Assembly (NCBI GenBank): GCA_964571195.1
Contig: CAZNAD010000006.1
Location: 71,627-135,626 of the forward strand
Length of the DNA stretch: 64,000 nt
Source of the DNA: PALSA-1006 sp964571195
Lineage (GTDB): Bacteria; Pseudomonadota; Gammaproteobacteria; Burkholderiales; Gallionellaceae
Direction of reading: 5' to 3'
The position numbers and the translations under genes are program-made. Shown piece by piece: positions 19,270 through 27,610 of the stretch; the first letter of the stretch is position 1, and the number at the start of each line of letters is the position of its first letter. Under the pieces are notes generated by a model. That model saw only the letters and a list, made by a program, of their open reading frames with translations. It searched no databases and was not told where the DNA came from.

Positions 19270-20550
19270 ATGCTCGAAATCGTGTTGATCGTTGCGGCGT
19301 TGCTGTCTTTGGCCTTGCTGGTGATCGTCGTGGTTATGCTCCGCAATCTGCCGGCGCAGTCCGCCCGGGTGCTGGAGCAGCAGCACCGCGCCATGTTGAC
19401 CGATCTGCACGACGGGCTGAACAAGCAGGGTGACCGTTTGATCGCGGCGCAGGCTGCCGAGTCGGAGCGTTTGCGGGCGGCGGTGGGCGAGGAGTTGCGC
19501 GCGACGCGCGATGCGCTGAATGCGCTGCAAGCCAAGCAGGACGAGCTGCGCAGCGAGATGCTCTCCAAGACGCTGGAGAAATTGGCCGAGCAGGGGCGCG
19601 AAGACCAGAAACTCATTCAGGATTCTTTCCGCAATGCCACGCAACATCTGGCGACCAGCATCGAGACCTTGTCCAAGACCGTGGATGGCCGTCTGGAGCA
19701 GATCGGCGGCAAGGTCAACGAACGACTGGACGAGGGCTTCAAAAAGACCAACGAGACTTTTGTGAGTGTGATGGCGCGGCTGGCGACCATCGACGAGGCG
19801 CAGAAGAAGATCGACGGGCTGACCACCAACGTGGTGAGCTTGCAGGAATTGCTGGGCGACAAGCGTTCGCGCGGCGCGTTCGGCGAGGTGCAACTGGAAG
19901 GGCTGGTGCGCAACATCCTGTCGCCGCAGGCATACGAGATGCAATACACCCTGCCGAATGGCACACGCGCCGACTGTGTGTTGAAATTACCGGAGCCCAC
20001 CGGCATGGTGGCGGTGGATTCCAAATTCCCGCTGGAAAACTATCACCGCATGTTCGATGCGGCGAGTCCTGCCGAGCGGTTGGTGGCCGAGAAGCAGTTT
20101 AAAGCCGACATCAAAAAACACGTGGATGACATCGGCAGCAAATACATCATCGCCGACGTGACCTCGGACGGCGCGGTGATGTTCATCCCTGCCGAGGCGG
20201 TGTTCGCCGAGATACACGCGCATCATTCCGACATCGTGGACTACGCCATGCAGCGCCGCGTGTGGATCGTGTCGCCGACTACCTTGATGGCGGTGCTAAA
20301 TACCGCACGTGCGGTGATGAAGGATGTGGAAACGCGCAAGCAGGTGCACATCATCAAAGATGAGCTAGGCAAGCTGGGCAAGGAGTTCGGGCGCTTCGAT
20401 GAGCGCATGAAAAAACTCGCCGACCATATCCGTCAGGCACATGAAGACGCACAGGATGTACGCACCACCAGCCAGAAGATATCGAAACGCTTCACCAGCA
20501 TCGAGCAGGTGGAGCTGGATCATCCGGTTTTATTGCCGGATACGGAATAA
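19270..20550 (+). CDS. rmuC: RmuC family protein
   Basis: A 426-residue protein with one N-terminal transmembrane helix, a long coiled coil (about residues 35-170) and a C-terminal nuclease-like RmuC domain containing GAFGEVQLEGLVR and the conserved VDSKFPLENY segment, where Asp-Ser-Lys fits a PD-(D/E)XK-type core. RmuC limits inversions between short inverted repeats in E. coli. Its length is close to the family norm. A 107-base intergenic space separates it from the cyclase, so it is probably a new transcript, and nadE follows 18 bases later in the same direction. Confidence 0.93.
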   Translation: MLEIVLIVAALLSLALLVIVVVMLRNLPAQSARVLEQQHRAMLTDLHDGLNKQGDRLIAAQAAESERLRAAVGEELRATRDALNALQAKQDELRSEMLSKTLEKLAEQGREDQKLIQDSFRNATQHLATSIETLSKTVDGRLEQIGGKVNERLDEGFKKTNETFVSVMARLATIDEAQKKIDGLTTNVVSLQELLGDKRSRGAFGEVQLEGLVRNILSPQAYEMQYTLPNGTRADCVLKLPEPTGMVAVDSKFPLENYHRMFDAASPAERLVAEKQFKADIKKHVDDIGSKYIIADVTSDGAVMFIPAEAVFAEIHAHHSDIVDYAMQRRVWIVSPTTLMAVLNTARAVMKDVETRKQVHIIKDELGKLGKEFGRFDERMKKLADHIRQAHEDAQDVRTTSQKISKRFTSIEQVELDHPVLLPDTE

Positions 20551-20568
20551 ACAGGATGTTGTGAGTCT

Positions 20569-22173
20569 ATGAAAATCGCTATCGCCCAGATTAATTGCAC
20601 CGTCGGCGATCTTGCCGGAAATGCCGCAAAGATCGTCCAGCATGCGCAACGCGCCAAAGAACAGGGCGCTGCCATCCTGCTTACACCGGAACTCAGTTTG
20701 TGCGGCTACCCGCCTGAAGACCTGTTGCTGCGAGATGGTTTCTATCGTGCTTGTGATGCGGCACTGCGCGATTTGGCCAGACAGGTCTCGGATATCACGC
20801 TCATCGTCGGCCATCCACACGAGGAAGACGGGGAGTTCTATAACGCGGCTTCGGAGTTGCGCGACGGCGAGATCGTTTCCACCTATCACAAACACTCGCT
20901 ACCCAACCACAGTGTGTTCGACGAAGAACGCTATTTTGCACACGGAGATACTCCCTGTCTGATCGAGATGGACGGGGTCAAGTTTGGCATCATCATCTGC
21001 GCCGATGTGTGGCATGAATATGCCGCGATCCGCGCCAAAGAGGCCGGAGCGCAGATGCTGCTGGTATTGAATGCTTCGCCCTACCACTTCAATAAACAGG
21101 CTACCCGTTACGACACCATACGCGAACGCATCGGTGATACCGGGCTGGCGGTGGTGTACGCCAATATGGTGGGCGGGCAGGACGAGCTGGTATTCGACGG
21201 CGGTTCCTTCGTGATGGACGAGCGCGGCAAGGTGACACATCAGCTGCCGGTGTTCGAAGAGACGTTGGGGCTGGTCGAGGTGCGGGATGGCAAGCTCGTG
21301 CCGGGGGTGTGTGCGGCAATCGAACAGGACGAAGCCAGTATCTACCGTGCTCTGTGTATGGGGGTGCGCGATTACATCACCAAAAATCGCTTTCCGGGGG
21401 TGTTGCTGGGCCTGTCTGGCGGCATCGACTCGGCACTGACGCTGGCGGTGGCGGTGGATGCGCTAGGGGCGGACAAGGTACGTGCGGTGATGATGCCGTC
21501 GCCTTACACGGCGCAAATCAGCATCGACGATTCGCGCGAGATGGTCAGGTTGCTGGGGGTGGGGTATGAAGAGCTGGACATCCAGCCGACCTTCGCCGCG
21601 CTACAGGAGACCCTGTCGCCCCTGTTCCAGGGCTTGCCGGTCGATACCACCGAGGAAAACTTGCAGGCGCGCATACGCGGCGTGCTGCTGATGGCTCTAT
21701 CCAACAAGACCGGAGCCTTGGTGCTGACCACGGGTAACAAGTCGGAGATGACGGTCGGTTATTGCACGCTGTATGGTGATATGGCGGGCGGTTTCGCCGT
21801 GCTCAAAGATGTCAGCAAAACCTGGGTCTACCGGCTGTCGAACTATCGCAACAGCTTGGGGCGGGTGATCCCCGAGCGCATCATCACCCGACCGCCCAGC
21901 GCCGAACTGAGGCCGGATCAGACCGATCAGGACAGCCTGCCGCCATACGATGTGCTGGATGCCATCATGGCGCTGTTCGTGGAGAAGAATCTCAGCATCC
22001 CCGAAATCATCGGGCGCGGTTACGCCGAGGCGGATGTGCAACGCGTGGTGAGACTCATCCGCATCAACGAGTACAAGCGCCGCCAGGCACCGGTCGGCGT
22101 GCGTATCACGGATCGCGGTTTCGGCAAGGACTGGCGTTATCCGATCACGGTACGTTATCAGGACGATTTTTAG
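20569..22173 (+). CDS. nadE: Glutamine-dependent NAD+ synthetase
   Basis: A 534-residue two-domain NadE. The N-terminal nitrilase-like glutaminase domain (about 1-250) shows LTPELSLCGYPPEDLL with the Glu and the nucleophile region IIICADVWHE with the Cys. The C-terminal synthetase has the P-loop-type GLSGGIDSALTLAV and the TTGNKSEMTVGY motif. It amidates deamido-NAD using ATP and ammonia channelled from glutamine. The size fits the two-domain class. glnB begins 35 bases downstream, a pairing often seen in betaproteobacteria and functionally apt, because both proteins respond to glutamine. Confidence 0.97.
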   Translation: MKIAIAQINCTVGDLAGNAAKIVQHAQRAKEQGAAILLTPELSLCGYPPEDLLLRDGFYRACDAALRDLARQVSDITLIVGHPHEEDGEFYNAASELRDGEIVSTYHKHSLPNHSVFDEERYFAHGDTPCLIEMDGVKFGIIICADVWHEYAAIRAKEAGAQMLLVLNASPYHFNKQATRYDTIRERIGDTGLAVVYANMVGGQDELVFDGGSFVMDERGKVTHQLPVFEETLGLVEVRDGKLVPGVCAAIEQDEASIYRALCMGVRDYITKNRFPGVLLGLSGGIDSALTLAVAVDALGADKVRAVMMPSPYTAQISIDDSREMVRLLGVGYEELDIQPTFAALQETLSPLFQGLPVDTTEENLQARIRGVLLMALSNKTGALVLTTGNKSEMTVGYCTLYGDMAGGFAVLKDVSKTWVYRLSNYRNSLGRVIPERIITRPPSAELRPDQTDQDSLPPYDVLDAIMALFVEKNLSIPEIIGRGYAEADVQRVVRLIRINEYKRRQAPVGVRITDRGFGKDWRYPITVRYQDDF

Positions 22174-22208
22174 TTATACTTGCAGCACTTCATATTGTGA
22201 GAGCCATC

Positions 22209-22547
22209 ATGAAAAAAATCGAAGCCATCATCAAACCGTTCAAACTCGACGAAGTACGCGAAGCCTTGTCCGAACTGGGGGTCAGCGGTCTGACCGTGAC
22301 CGAGGTCAAGGGTTTTGGTCGCCAGAAGGGGCATACCGAGCTGTATCGTGGCGCGGAATATGTGGTGGATTTCCTGCCCAAGATCAAGGTCGAGATCGTG
22401 GTGACTGCCGAGATGATGGACCGGGCTGTCGAGGCTATCATCAAGGCATCGCGTACCGGCAAGATCGGTGACGGCAAGATCTTCGTCACTTCGATCGAAC
22501 AGGTCATCCGTATCCGTACCGGCGAGACAGGGGCTGAGGCAGTCTGA
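22209..22547 (+). CDS. glnB: Nitrogen regulatory protein P-II
   Basis: A 112-residue P-II protein. ATG 22209 is used rather than the in-frame GTG at 22197 because P-II proteins begin MKKIEAIIKPFKL. The T-loop GRQKGHTELYRGAEY holds the Tyr that is uridylylated (position 51), and the C-terminal signatures follow. P-II senses glutamine through uridylylation and 2-oxoglutarate and ATP/ADP by direct binding, and controls glutamine synthetase adenylylation and NtrB. Without an adjacent amtB it is more likely GlnB than GlnK. A short hairpin at 22558-22574 follows the stop but lacks a clear T-run. Confidence 0.97.
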   Translation: MKKIEAIIKPFKLDEVREALSELGVSGLTVTEVKGFGRQKGHTELYRGAEYVVDFLPKIKVEIVVTAEMMDRAVEAIIKASRTGKIGDGKIFVTSIEQVIRIRTGETGAEAV

Positions 22548-22650
22548 TCGCCTCGCCACACGCCTCGCGCGTGTTTCAGTATTCCGCTCCGTTGCGTTGC
22601 TGCGGGTTATAACAAGTTGTGATCGTTAGGTGTCAGGACTGTATTCCCCT

Positions 22651-25005
22651 ATGTCAGAACCCTCAGCAATCGGCCGCTTCAAGATCGTCCGTGAAATATC
22701 CAAAGGCGGGCAGGGCACTGTCTATCTGGCGGACGATCCGCAACTCGAACGCCAGGTCGCCATCAAGGTATTGCGCGTCACCTCCCCGCTGCAGCGTGAA
22801 AGTCTGTTACGCGAAGCCCGCATCACCAGCCGTTTCCAGCATCCCAACATCGTCACCTTGTATGACGCAGGTGAGCACGAGGGCGTGCCTTATCTGGTCT
22901 GTGCTTTCATCGAGGGCGAGACGATAGCCCAGGCGCTCAAGCGCTGCGGGACATTGTCAGTAGCTTATGCCGCCCGTCTGGCAGCGGGGGTGCTCGACGG
23001 ACTGGCCTATGCACACCAGCAGGGGGTGATGCATCTCGATATCAAGCCGGGTAATGTGATCGTGGCGGCGAACGGGCAGCCGATGCTGCTGGATTTCGGC
23101 ATCGCCCGCCATGTTGGCAATCCGGCAGATGTCAGCGACGGCATCTCCGGCACCCCCCAATATATGGCCCCCGAACGCATCACGGCTCAGGGGGCCGATT
23201 TCCGTTCGGATATCTTCTCGGTCGGCATCATGTTGTACGAGATGGTCACCGGCAAACCGGCGGTTTCAGGCGAGACGGTGGCGCAGGTGTTGCACCGCGC
23301 CGCGCACGACCGGGTGGTCGCGCCTTCGAGTATCAACACCCAGGTGGACGAGCGGCTGGAGGTCATTATCCTCAAGGCGGTGGCGAAAAAACCGGAAGAC
23401 CGTTACCCGGATGCGCAGGCCATGCGTCAGGCCTTGCTGAATTATCTGGATGCCTCTCAGGAGGGGGGCGCGGTACAGGGAGGGGATACCCATAGCACGC
23501 TCGATTTCCTGCTGCGGCGTATGCGCAGCAAGAGCGACTTTCCCGCCCTCTCGGGCACCATCGGCGAGATCAACAAGATCGTCTCTTCGGAATCGGATAG
23601 TCCCGGCAAGCTGGCAAAGGCCATCTTGCAGGACTTTGCCCTGACCAACAAACTGCTCAAGCTGGTGAACACGGTATCGTTCGGGCAGTTCGGCGGCAAT
23701 ATCAATACCATCTCCAAAGCGGTGGTCATCCTCGGTTTCGATACCGTGCGCAATATCGCAATGACACTGATCCTGCTGGAGTTTTTGCAGAACAAGGCGC
23801 AGGCGGTGGAATTGAAGGACGAGGTGATTGCTTCGTTCTTCGCCGGTATCCTCGCTGCCGAATTGTCGGGCGGTCATCCCGGCGAGGCGGAAGAGGCCAT
23901 GATCTGCGCCATGTTCCATAACTTGGGCAGGCTGCTGGCCACGTTCTATTTCTTCGAAGAGAGCCAGCAGGTCATCCGTCTGATGGAAGACCAAGGCATC
24001 AGCGAAGAGCTGGCCTCACTCAAGGTGCTGGGGATGTCGTACAACCAGTTGGGCATAGGAGTGGCGGAGAACTGGAAATTCCCGAACCGGCTCGTTTCGG
24101 GCATGCGCAGGTTGCCGCCGGACAAGGTCAGAAAACCGCAAAACGATCTTGACCAGTTGAGTGTCACGGTCAATCTGGCCAACGAGTTGTGCAGGGTGTC
24201 GGCAATCACCGATGTTGGACAAAAGAGCAGCGAGCTGCAAAAACTGTCCCAGCGTTATGCCACAGCGGCGCAGGTATCGGAGAAGCGATTATCCGGCGCG
24301 CTGGAGAACAGTCTGAACGACCTGTTCCAGCGTTCCAGTTTTCTCGGCATCGTATCCAGCAAAAGCCCGCTGTTGAAACGCATCCGCCAATGGAGCGGTG
24401 AACCAGAGACTGCCGAGGCGAACTCCATGGACGGTGTGACGCTGCTCGACACGGTGACGCAGGAAGTGCCGGAAGCGGTGGTACAGCGAGATCCCGAATC
24501 GGTGTTGAGCGCGGGCATTCAGGATGTCACCAACACGCTGGTCGAGGATTTCAAACTGAACGATGTGTTGCTGATGGTATTGGAGACGATCTATCGCAGC
24601 ATGGGCTTCAAACACACGCTGATCTTCATCCGTGACAACAAGCAGAACGCCATGTTGGCCAGATTCGGATTCGGGGAGAATGTGGACGGTATCCTGCCTC
24701 ATCTGAAATTCTCGCTGACTTTTGTTCCCGACGTGTTCCATCTGGCCGTTGATAAGGGGCTGGATATCGTGATCGAGGATGTGAGCGCCGGAACCATCGC
24801 CGACAAGATACCCAAATGGTATAGCGACGCGATCAACGCGCGCTGCTTCCTGTTATTGCCGGTCATGGTGAACAAAAAAGCGGTGGGCTTGATCTATGCC
24901 GACATGCAGGTGGCCAACAGCTTGCAGGTGTCCGAACGGCAATTGTCTCTGTTGCGTACGCTGCGCAATCAGGCGGTACTGGCGATCAAACAAAAACTGC
25001 CGTAA
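22651..25005 (+). CDS. Ser/Thr protein kinase fused to HDOD and GAF domains
   Basis: A 784-residue fusion. Residues 1-270 are a Hanks-type kinase: glycine loop around GGQGTVYLAD, the Lys in VAIKVLR, catalytic HLDIKPGN (HLD replacing HRD), DFGIARH, and the GTPQYMAPE activation segment. Residues from about 290 to 480 are an HDOD domain. The last 170 residues look like a GAF domain. No transmembrane helix is seen, so the protein is cytosolic. HDOD proteins act in c-di-GMP-linked signalling in several proteobacteria, so the fusion may link phosphorylation to the large c-di-GMP inventory upstream. ATG 22651 is preferred; an in-frame GTG at 22630 is also possible. Confidence 0.9.
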   Translation: MSEPSAIGRFKIVREISKGGQGTVYLADDPQLERQVAIKVLRVTSPLQRESLLREARITSRFQHPNIVTLYDAGEHEGVPYLVCAFIEGETIAQALKRCGTLSVAYAARLAAGVLDGLAYAHQQGVMHLDIKPGNVIVAANGQPMLLDFGIARHVGNPADVSDGISGTPQYMAPERITAQGADFRSDIFSVGIMLYEMVTGKPAVSGETVAQVLHRAAHDRVVAPSSINTQVDERLEVIILKAVAKKPEDRYPDAQAMRQALLNYLDASQEGGAVQGGDTHSTLDFLLRRMRSKSDFPALSGTIGEINKIVSSESDSPGKLAKAILQDFALTNKLLKLVNTVSFGQFGGNINTISKAVVILGFDTVRNIAMTLILLEFLQNKAQAVELKDEVIASFFAGILAAELSGGHPGEAEEAMICAMFHNLGRLLATFYFFEESQQVIRLMEDQGISEELASLKVLGMSYNQLGIGVAENWKFPNRLVSGMRRLPPDKVRKPQNDLDQLSVTVNLANELCRVSAITDVGQKSSELQKLSQRYATAAQVSEKRLSGALENSLNDLFQRSSFLGIVSSKSPLLKRIRQWSGEPETAEANSMDGVTLLDTVTQEVPEAVVQRDPESVLSAGIQDVTNTLVEDFKLNDVLLMVLETIYRSMGFKHTLIFIRDNKQNAMLARFGFGENVDGILPHLKFSLTFVPDVFHLAVDKGLDIVIEDVSAGTIADKIPKWYSDAINARCFLLLPVMVNKKAVGLIYADMQVANSLQVSERQLSLLRTLRNQAVLAIKQKLP

Positions 25006-25113
25006 TTTAGTGCTGCTGTTACGTTACTGAGCGTCGCTGATGTGCCAGAAGCAGCCATTTAGGTGGAGCGGGCTGTCGTATTCCTACAGTTGCAAGCGCA
25101 GCTACATGATCGC

Positions 25114-25142
25114 TTGATTGGTACTCTGTCCTCTGTTAGCAT
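25114..25142 (+). promoter_or_regulatory. Possible sigma-70 promoter before the leader peptide
   Basis: TTGATT at 25114-25119 and TAGCAT at 25137-25142 are separated by exactly 17 bases. Each box has two mismatches to consensus. If used, transcription would start close to 25149, at the ATG of the leader peptide, which would then be translated leaderless; that would explain why no ribosome site precedes it. Confidence 0.3.
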
Positions 25143-25148
25143 TTGGTC

Positions 25149-25211
25149 ATGAAAAACGCGCTCTCAGCCCTGCTGACTATTATTACCACCATTTCACCAA
25201 TGGTGGGTTAG
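25149..25211 (+). CDS. Putative Thr/Ile-rich attenuation leader peptide
   Basis: A 20-codon reading frame starting MKNALSALL and continuing with six consecutive Thr/Ile codons (TIITTI), then ending before a hairpin-rich segment. The arrangement copies amino-acid leader peptides such as ThrL of enterobacteria. There is no clear ribosome site, so translation may be leaderless. Its stop lies 19 bases before the 5' arm of a strong terminator. It is too short to recognise by homology; the call rests on codon content and RNA geometry. Confidence 0.45.
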   Translation: MKNALSALLTIITTISPMVG

Positions 25212-25254
25212 CGCATTTACTTTCTACTGCAACCCGCCTTGAGGCGGGTTTTTT
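25186..25254 (+). terminator. Candidate transcription attenuator (protector hairpin, antiterminator, terminator)
   Basis: Three alternative pairings are visible. A protector hairpin at 25186-25206 has an 8-bp stem (CCACCATT with AATGGTGG). A terminator at 25231-25250 pairs AACCCGCC with GGCGGGTT and is followed by TTTT. Between them, GGTGGGTT at 25202-25209 can pair with AACCCGCC at 25231-25238 (seven Watson-Crick pairs and one G-U), which would block the terminator. The Thr/Ile codons lie at the 5' edge of the protector hairpin, as needed for ribosome-stalling control. The terminator alone is certain in form; the switching is inferred. Confidence 0.6.
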
Positions 25255-25297
25255 ATTGCCTGTCTCTTGGCACCTTACTTTAACCAAGGAGATCAAC

Positions 25298-25696
25298 ATG
25301 GCATGCCACCCACTTAAACAAGTTATCGAAGCTGCTGACAAAGCAATCACTGAAGAGGACTTCGATGCACTGATGGAGTTTTATGCGGACGATGCAACGC
25401 TTGTCATCAAGCCTGACTTGGTCGCGACAGGCAAAGAACAAATCTATAAGGCGTTTGTCGCGATTGCCGAATATTTCAATCATAGTCTTGTGGTCAAACA
25501 AGGTGAGATGCATGTCATTCAGAGCGGGAATACGGCGCTAGTGATCATGGAAACCGTTCTGGAAACGTCTGACCATGCCGATGTGGCGAGTTGCATATCA
25601 CGGCGCGCCACCTATGTATTCCGTGAAGAGCCTGTCGGCAAGTGGCTTTGTGTTATCGATAATTCATATGGCACTGACTTACTGGGGGCAATGTGA
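25298..25696 (+). CDS. SnoaL/NTF2-like (DUF4440-type) protein
   Basis: A 132-residue protein starting at ATG 25298 with AAGGAG eight bases before it; the frame is open further upstream but that part is the leader and terminator. The pattern of an N-terminal helix with EEDFDALMEFYADDATLV, then a strand-rich half ending in a Trp-containing VGKWLCVIDNSY, is typical of the NTF2-like SnoaL/DUF4440 fold. Such proteins act as small hydrolases, isomerases or binding modules, and no specific substrate can be named. The next gene starts one base after its stop, so the two are translationally coupled. Putative attenuation lies immediately upstream. Confidence 0.75.
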   Translation: MACHPLKQVIEAADKAITEEDFDALMEFYADDATLVIKPDLVATGKEQIYKAFVAIAEYFNHSLVVKQGEMHVIQSGNTALVIMETVLETSDHADVASCISRRATYVFREEPVGKWLCVIDNSYGTDLLGAM

Positions 25697-25697
25697 A

Positions 25698-26183
25698 ATG
25701 TCGAAGCCACTACCGACACTGCATCTTCTCTGCGGAAAAATCGCCTCTGGCAAATCGACATTAGCAAGGGAACTGGCCAAGACTCCGGACACGGTGATCC
25801 TCAGCGAAGACACTTGGCTTGCACATCTCTATCCAGGCGACATCAAGACTGTGGCGGACTATGTTCGTTGTGCTTCGAATTTACGTGGCGCGATCGGGCC
25901 ACATGTGACCGATTTGCTTCGGATAGGTGTGTCTGTGGTATTGGATTTTCCAGCGAACACCATCGGAAACCGAAAATGGACGAGGTCTCTAATCGACAGA
26001 GTCAAATCGGAGCATGTGCTACATTTTCTTGATGTATCGGACGGCGATTGCTTGACACGATTACGTGCGAGAAACACGTCTGGCACTCATGCTTTTGTAG
26101 TGGCTGATACCGAATTTGACTTAATCACGAGTTACTTCGTGGCCCCTCAGCAGGAAGAGGGTTTCAACATTATTCGATATTAG
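25698..26183 (+). CDS. Small AAA-type P-loop kinase
   Basis: A 161-residue protein with Walker A GKIASGKST near the N-terminus and the following ILSEDTW, which matches the substrate-binding start of zeta-toxin/chloramphenicol-phosphotransferase-like and gluconate-kinase-like P-loop kinases. A later SDGDCLTRLRARN block with its arginines suits the lid. Proteins of this group phosphorylate small metabolites, antibiotics or nucleotides; the substrate cannot be told from sequence. The ATG follows the stop of the SnoaL-like gene by one base. The pair is lower in GC than the flanking housekeeping genes by eye, which hints at acquisition. Confidence 0.75.
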   Translation: MSKPLPTLHLLCGKIASGKSTLARELAKTPDTVILSEDTWLAHLYPGDIKTVADYVRCASNLRGAIGPHVTDLLRIGVSVVLDFPANTIGNRKWTRSLIDRVKSEHVLHFLDVSDGDCLTRLRARNTSGTHAFVVADTEFDLITSYFVAPQQEEGFNIIRY

Positions 26184-26365
26184 ATGATCTGAGTCAGCCT
26201 AAACTGATCGTTGAGGCATGCAAAAGCATGGCCGAAAATTGCGCTTTGCAGCAAGGCGACAGGCAGATATGGGTCGTTAGCAGCCGGATTGCATAGAGAG
26301 CATTTTTGAGTTTTATGTGATTGCTTTGTCCAAGGCTATTTGCTTTCGGCCAGCACTATGTGCTT

Positions 26366-26500
26366 TAACTTGCTGCGCAAGTTAGCCTACGCCGCAATCT
26401 AGTCCTACTGTTTCACAGTAGGAGATCGTGGTTCCGACATAACCTAAAGGTTAGTCTTCACCGCAACTTAGTATTGCTGTTTTACAGCAATACTAAGTTG
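26366..26500. repeat. Two tandem copies of a hairpin repeat element
   Basis: Copy 1 starts with TAACTTGCTGCGCAAGTTA (8-bp stem, 26366-26384), continues GCCTACGCCGCAATC, then has a second hairpin TCCTACTG/CAGTAGGA (26403-26423). Copy 2 starts TAACCTAAAGGTTA (26440-26453), continues GTCTTCACCGCAAC and has a second hairpin at 26464-26500. The order, the CCGCAA linker and the second loop (TTTCA, TTTTA) are shared, while stem sequences differ but keep pairing. A third copy lies at 34785-34836. Compensating changes in the stems suggest the structure is what is conserved. Confidence 0.7.
26464..26500 (-). terminator. Perfect 16-bp hairpin enclosing the proB stop codon
   Basis: CAACTTAGTATTGCTG (26464-26479) is the exact reverse complement of 26485-26500, with a five-base loop. 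On the minus strand the 5' arm encodes the last residues of ProB (N-L-V-L-L) and the TAA stop lies in the loop. There is no T-run after it, so it is more likely to protect the 3' end or stop RNA polymerase weakly than to be a classical terminator. Confidence 0.5.
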
Positions 26501-27600
26501 TCCCGATGTATCAACTCCCGCTCGTCGACGTAACCCAGGATATTCTCGATCTCACTGCTGGGGTGGCGGGCGATGCGGCGGGCTTCGTCGGCGTTATAGT
26601 TGACCAGGCCGCGGGCGATGTCAGTGCCGTGCTCATCCAGGATGGCGACCACGGCACCACGCTGAAATTCTCCGCTGACTTCAGTGACCCCGATAGGGAG
26701 CAGACTCTTGCCCTCATTGCGCAGGGCGAGTACGGCTCCGGCATCGAGTTTGACCTTGCCGCTGACTTGCAGGTGGTCGGCCAGCCATTGTTTGCGGGCA
26801 TCCAGTGCCAATGCCGGGGCGGTGAGCAGGGTGCCGATGCTTTCGCCCTGCAGTAGGCGGGGCAGCACATGGTGTTCGTGACCCGATGCGATGGCGGTAT
26901 GGGCACCGCTGCGGGCGGCACGTTTGGCTGCCAGCACTTTGGTGATCATACCGCCGCGTCCGATGGAGCTGCCCGCTCCGCCCGCGATGGATTCCAGCCG
27001 TGCCTCGCCTGCCTGGGCGAGGCTGATGAGCGTGGCGTTGGGGTCTTTGCGCGGATCGGCGCTGAACAGGCCGGTCTGGTCGGTAAGGATGATGAGTGCG
27101 TCGGCTTCGATCAGGTTGGTGACCAGCGCGCCCAAGGTGTCGTTGTCGCCGAACTTGATCTCGTCGGTGACCACGGTGTCGTTCTCGTTGATGATGGGGA
27201 TGACACCAAGGGTGAGCAGGGTACGCAAGGTGGAGCGCGCGTTCAGGTAACGCTCGCGGTCGGCCAAGTCTGCGTGGGTGAGCAGTACCTGTGCGGCGCG
27301 CAGGCCGTGTTCGTTGAAGCAGTTCTCGTAGACCTGTACCAGCCCCATCTGGCCGACTGCGGCGGCAGCCTGTAGTTCATGTACCGCACTCGGGCGCTGC
27401 TTCCAGCCCAGACGCTGCATACCCTCGGCGATGGCACCGGAAGAGACCAGCACCACCTCGCAGCCGCGCGAGCGCAGGCTGGCGATCTGATGGGCCCAGT
27501 TGCCGATGGCCACCGTATCCAGCCCTTGCCCCTGGTTGGTCACGAGGCTGCTGCCGACTTTGACGACGATGCGTTGCGCTTGGGTGAGTACGGTTCTCAT
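26482..27600 (-). CDS. proB: Glutamate 5-kinase
   Basis: A 372-residue ProB, the usual length for enzymes with a C-terminal PUA domain. The ATG at 27598-27600 gives MRTVLTQAQRIVVKVGSSLV, the typical amino-acid-kinase start; an in-frame extension upstream would run through obgE. Kinase motifs SSGAIAEG and INENDTV are present, and the PUA domain occupies roughly residues 275-365, ending at a conserved HRDNLV. It makes gamma-glutamyl phosphate, the first step of proline synthesis. It follows obgE by 10 bases in the rplU-rpmA-obgE-proB operon. No ribosome site is obvious, so translation is probably coupled. Its stop codon lies in the loop of a perfect hairpin. Confidence 0.97.
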   Translation of the reverse strand: MRTVLTQAQRIVVKVGSSLVTNQGQGLDTVAIGNWAHQIASLRSRGCEVVLVSSGAIAEGMQRLGWKQRPSAVHELQAAAAVGQMGLVQVYENCFNEHGLRAAQVLLTHADLADRERYLNARSTLRTLLTLGVIPIINENDTVVTDEIKFGDNDTLGALVTNLIEADALIILTDQTGLFSADPRKDPNATLISLAQAGEARLESIAGGAGSSIGRGGMITKVLAAKRAARSGAHTAIASGHEHHVLPRLLQGESIGTLLTAPALALDARKQWLADHLQVSGKVKLDAGAVLALRNEGKSLLPIGVTEVSGEFQRGAVVAILDEHGTDIARGLVNYNADEARRIARHPSSEIENILGYVDERELIHRDNLVLL

Positions 27601-27610
27601 CGGGGAGGAC

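Noticed and set aside
25118..25297. N-terminal extension of the SnoaL-like protein
   Set aside because: The frame is open, but it runs through a strong terminator and the conserved fold starts at 25298 with an AAGGAG site.
26366..26500. Integron attC sites
   Set aside because: The hairpins and tandem layout recall attC, but the GTTRRRY core is not matched (GTTAGCC, GTTAGTC) and no integron integrase is in the window.
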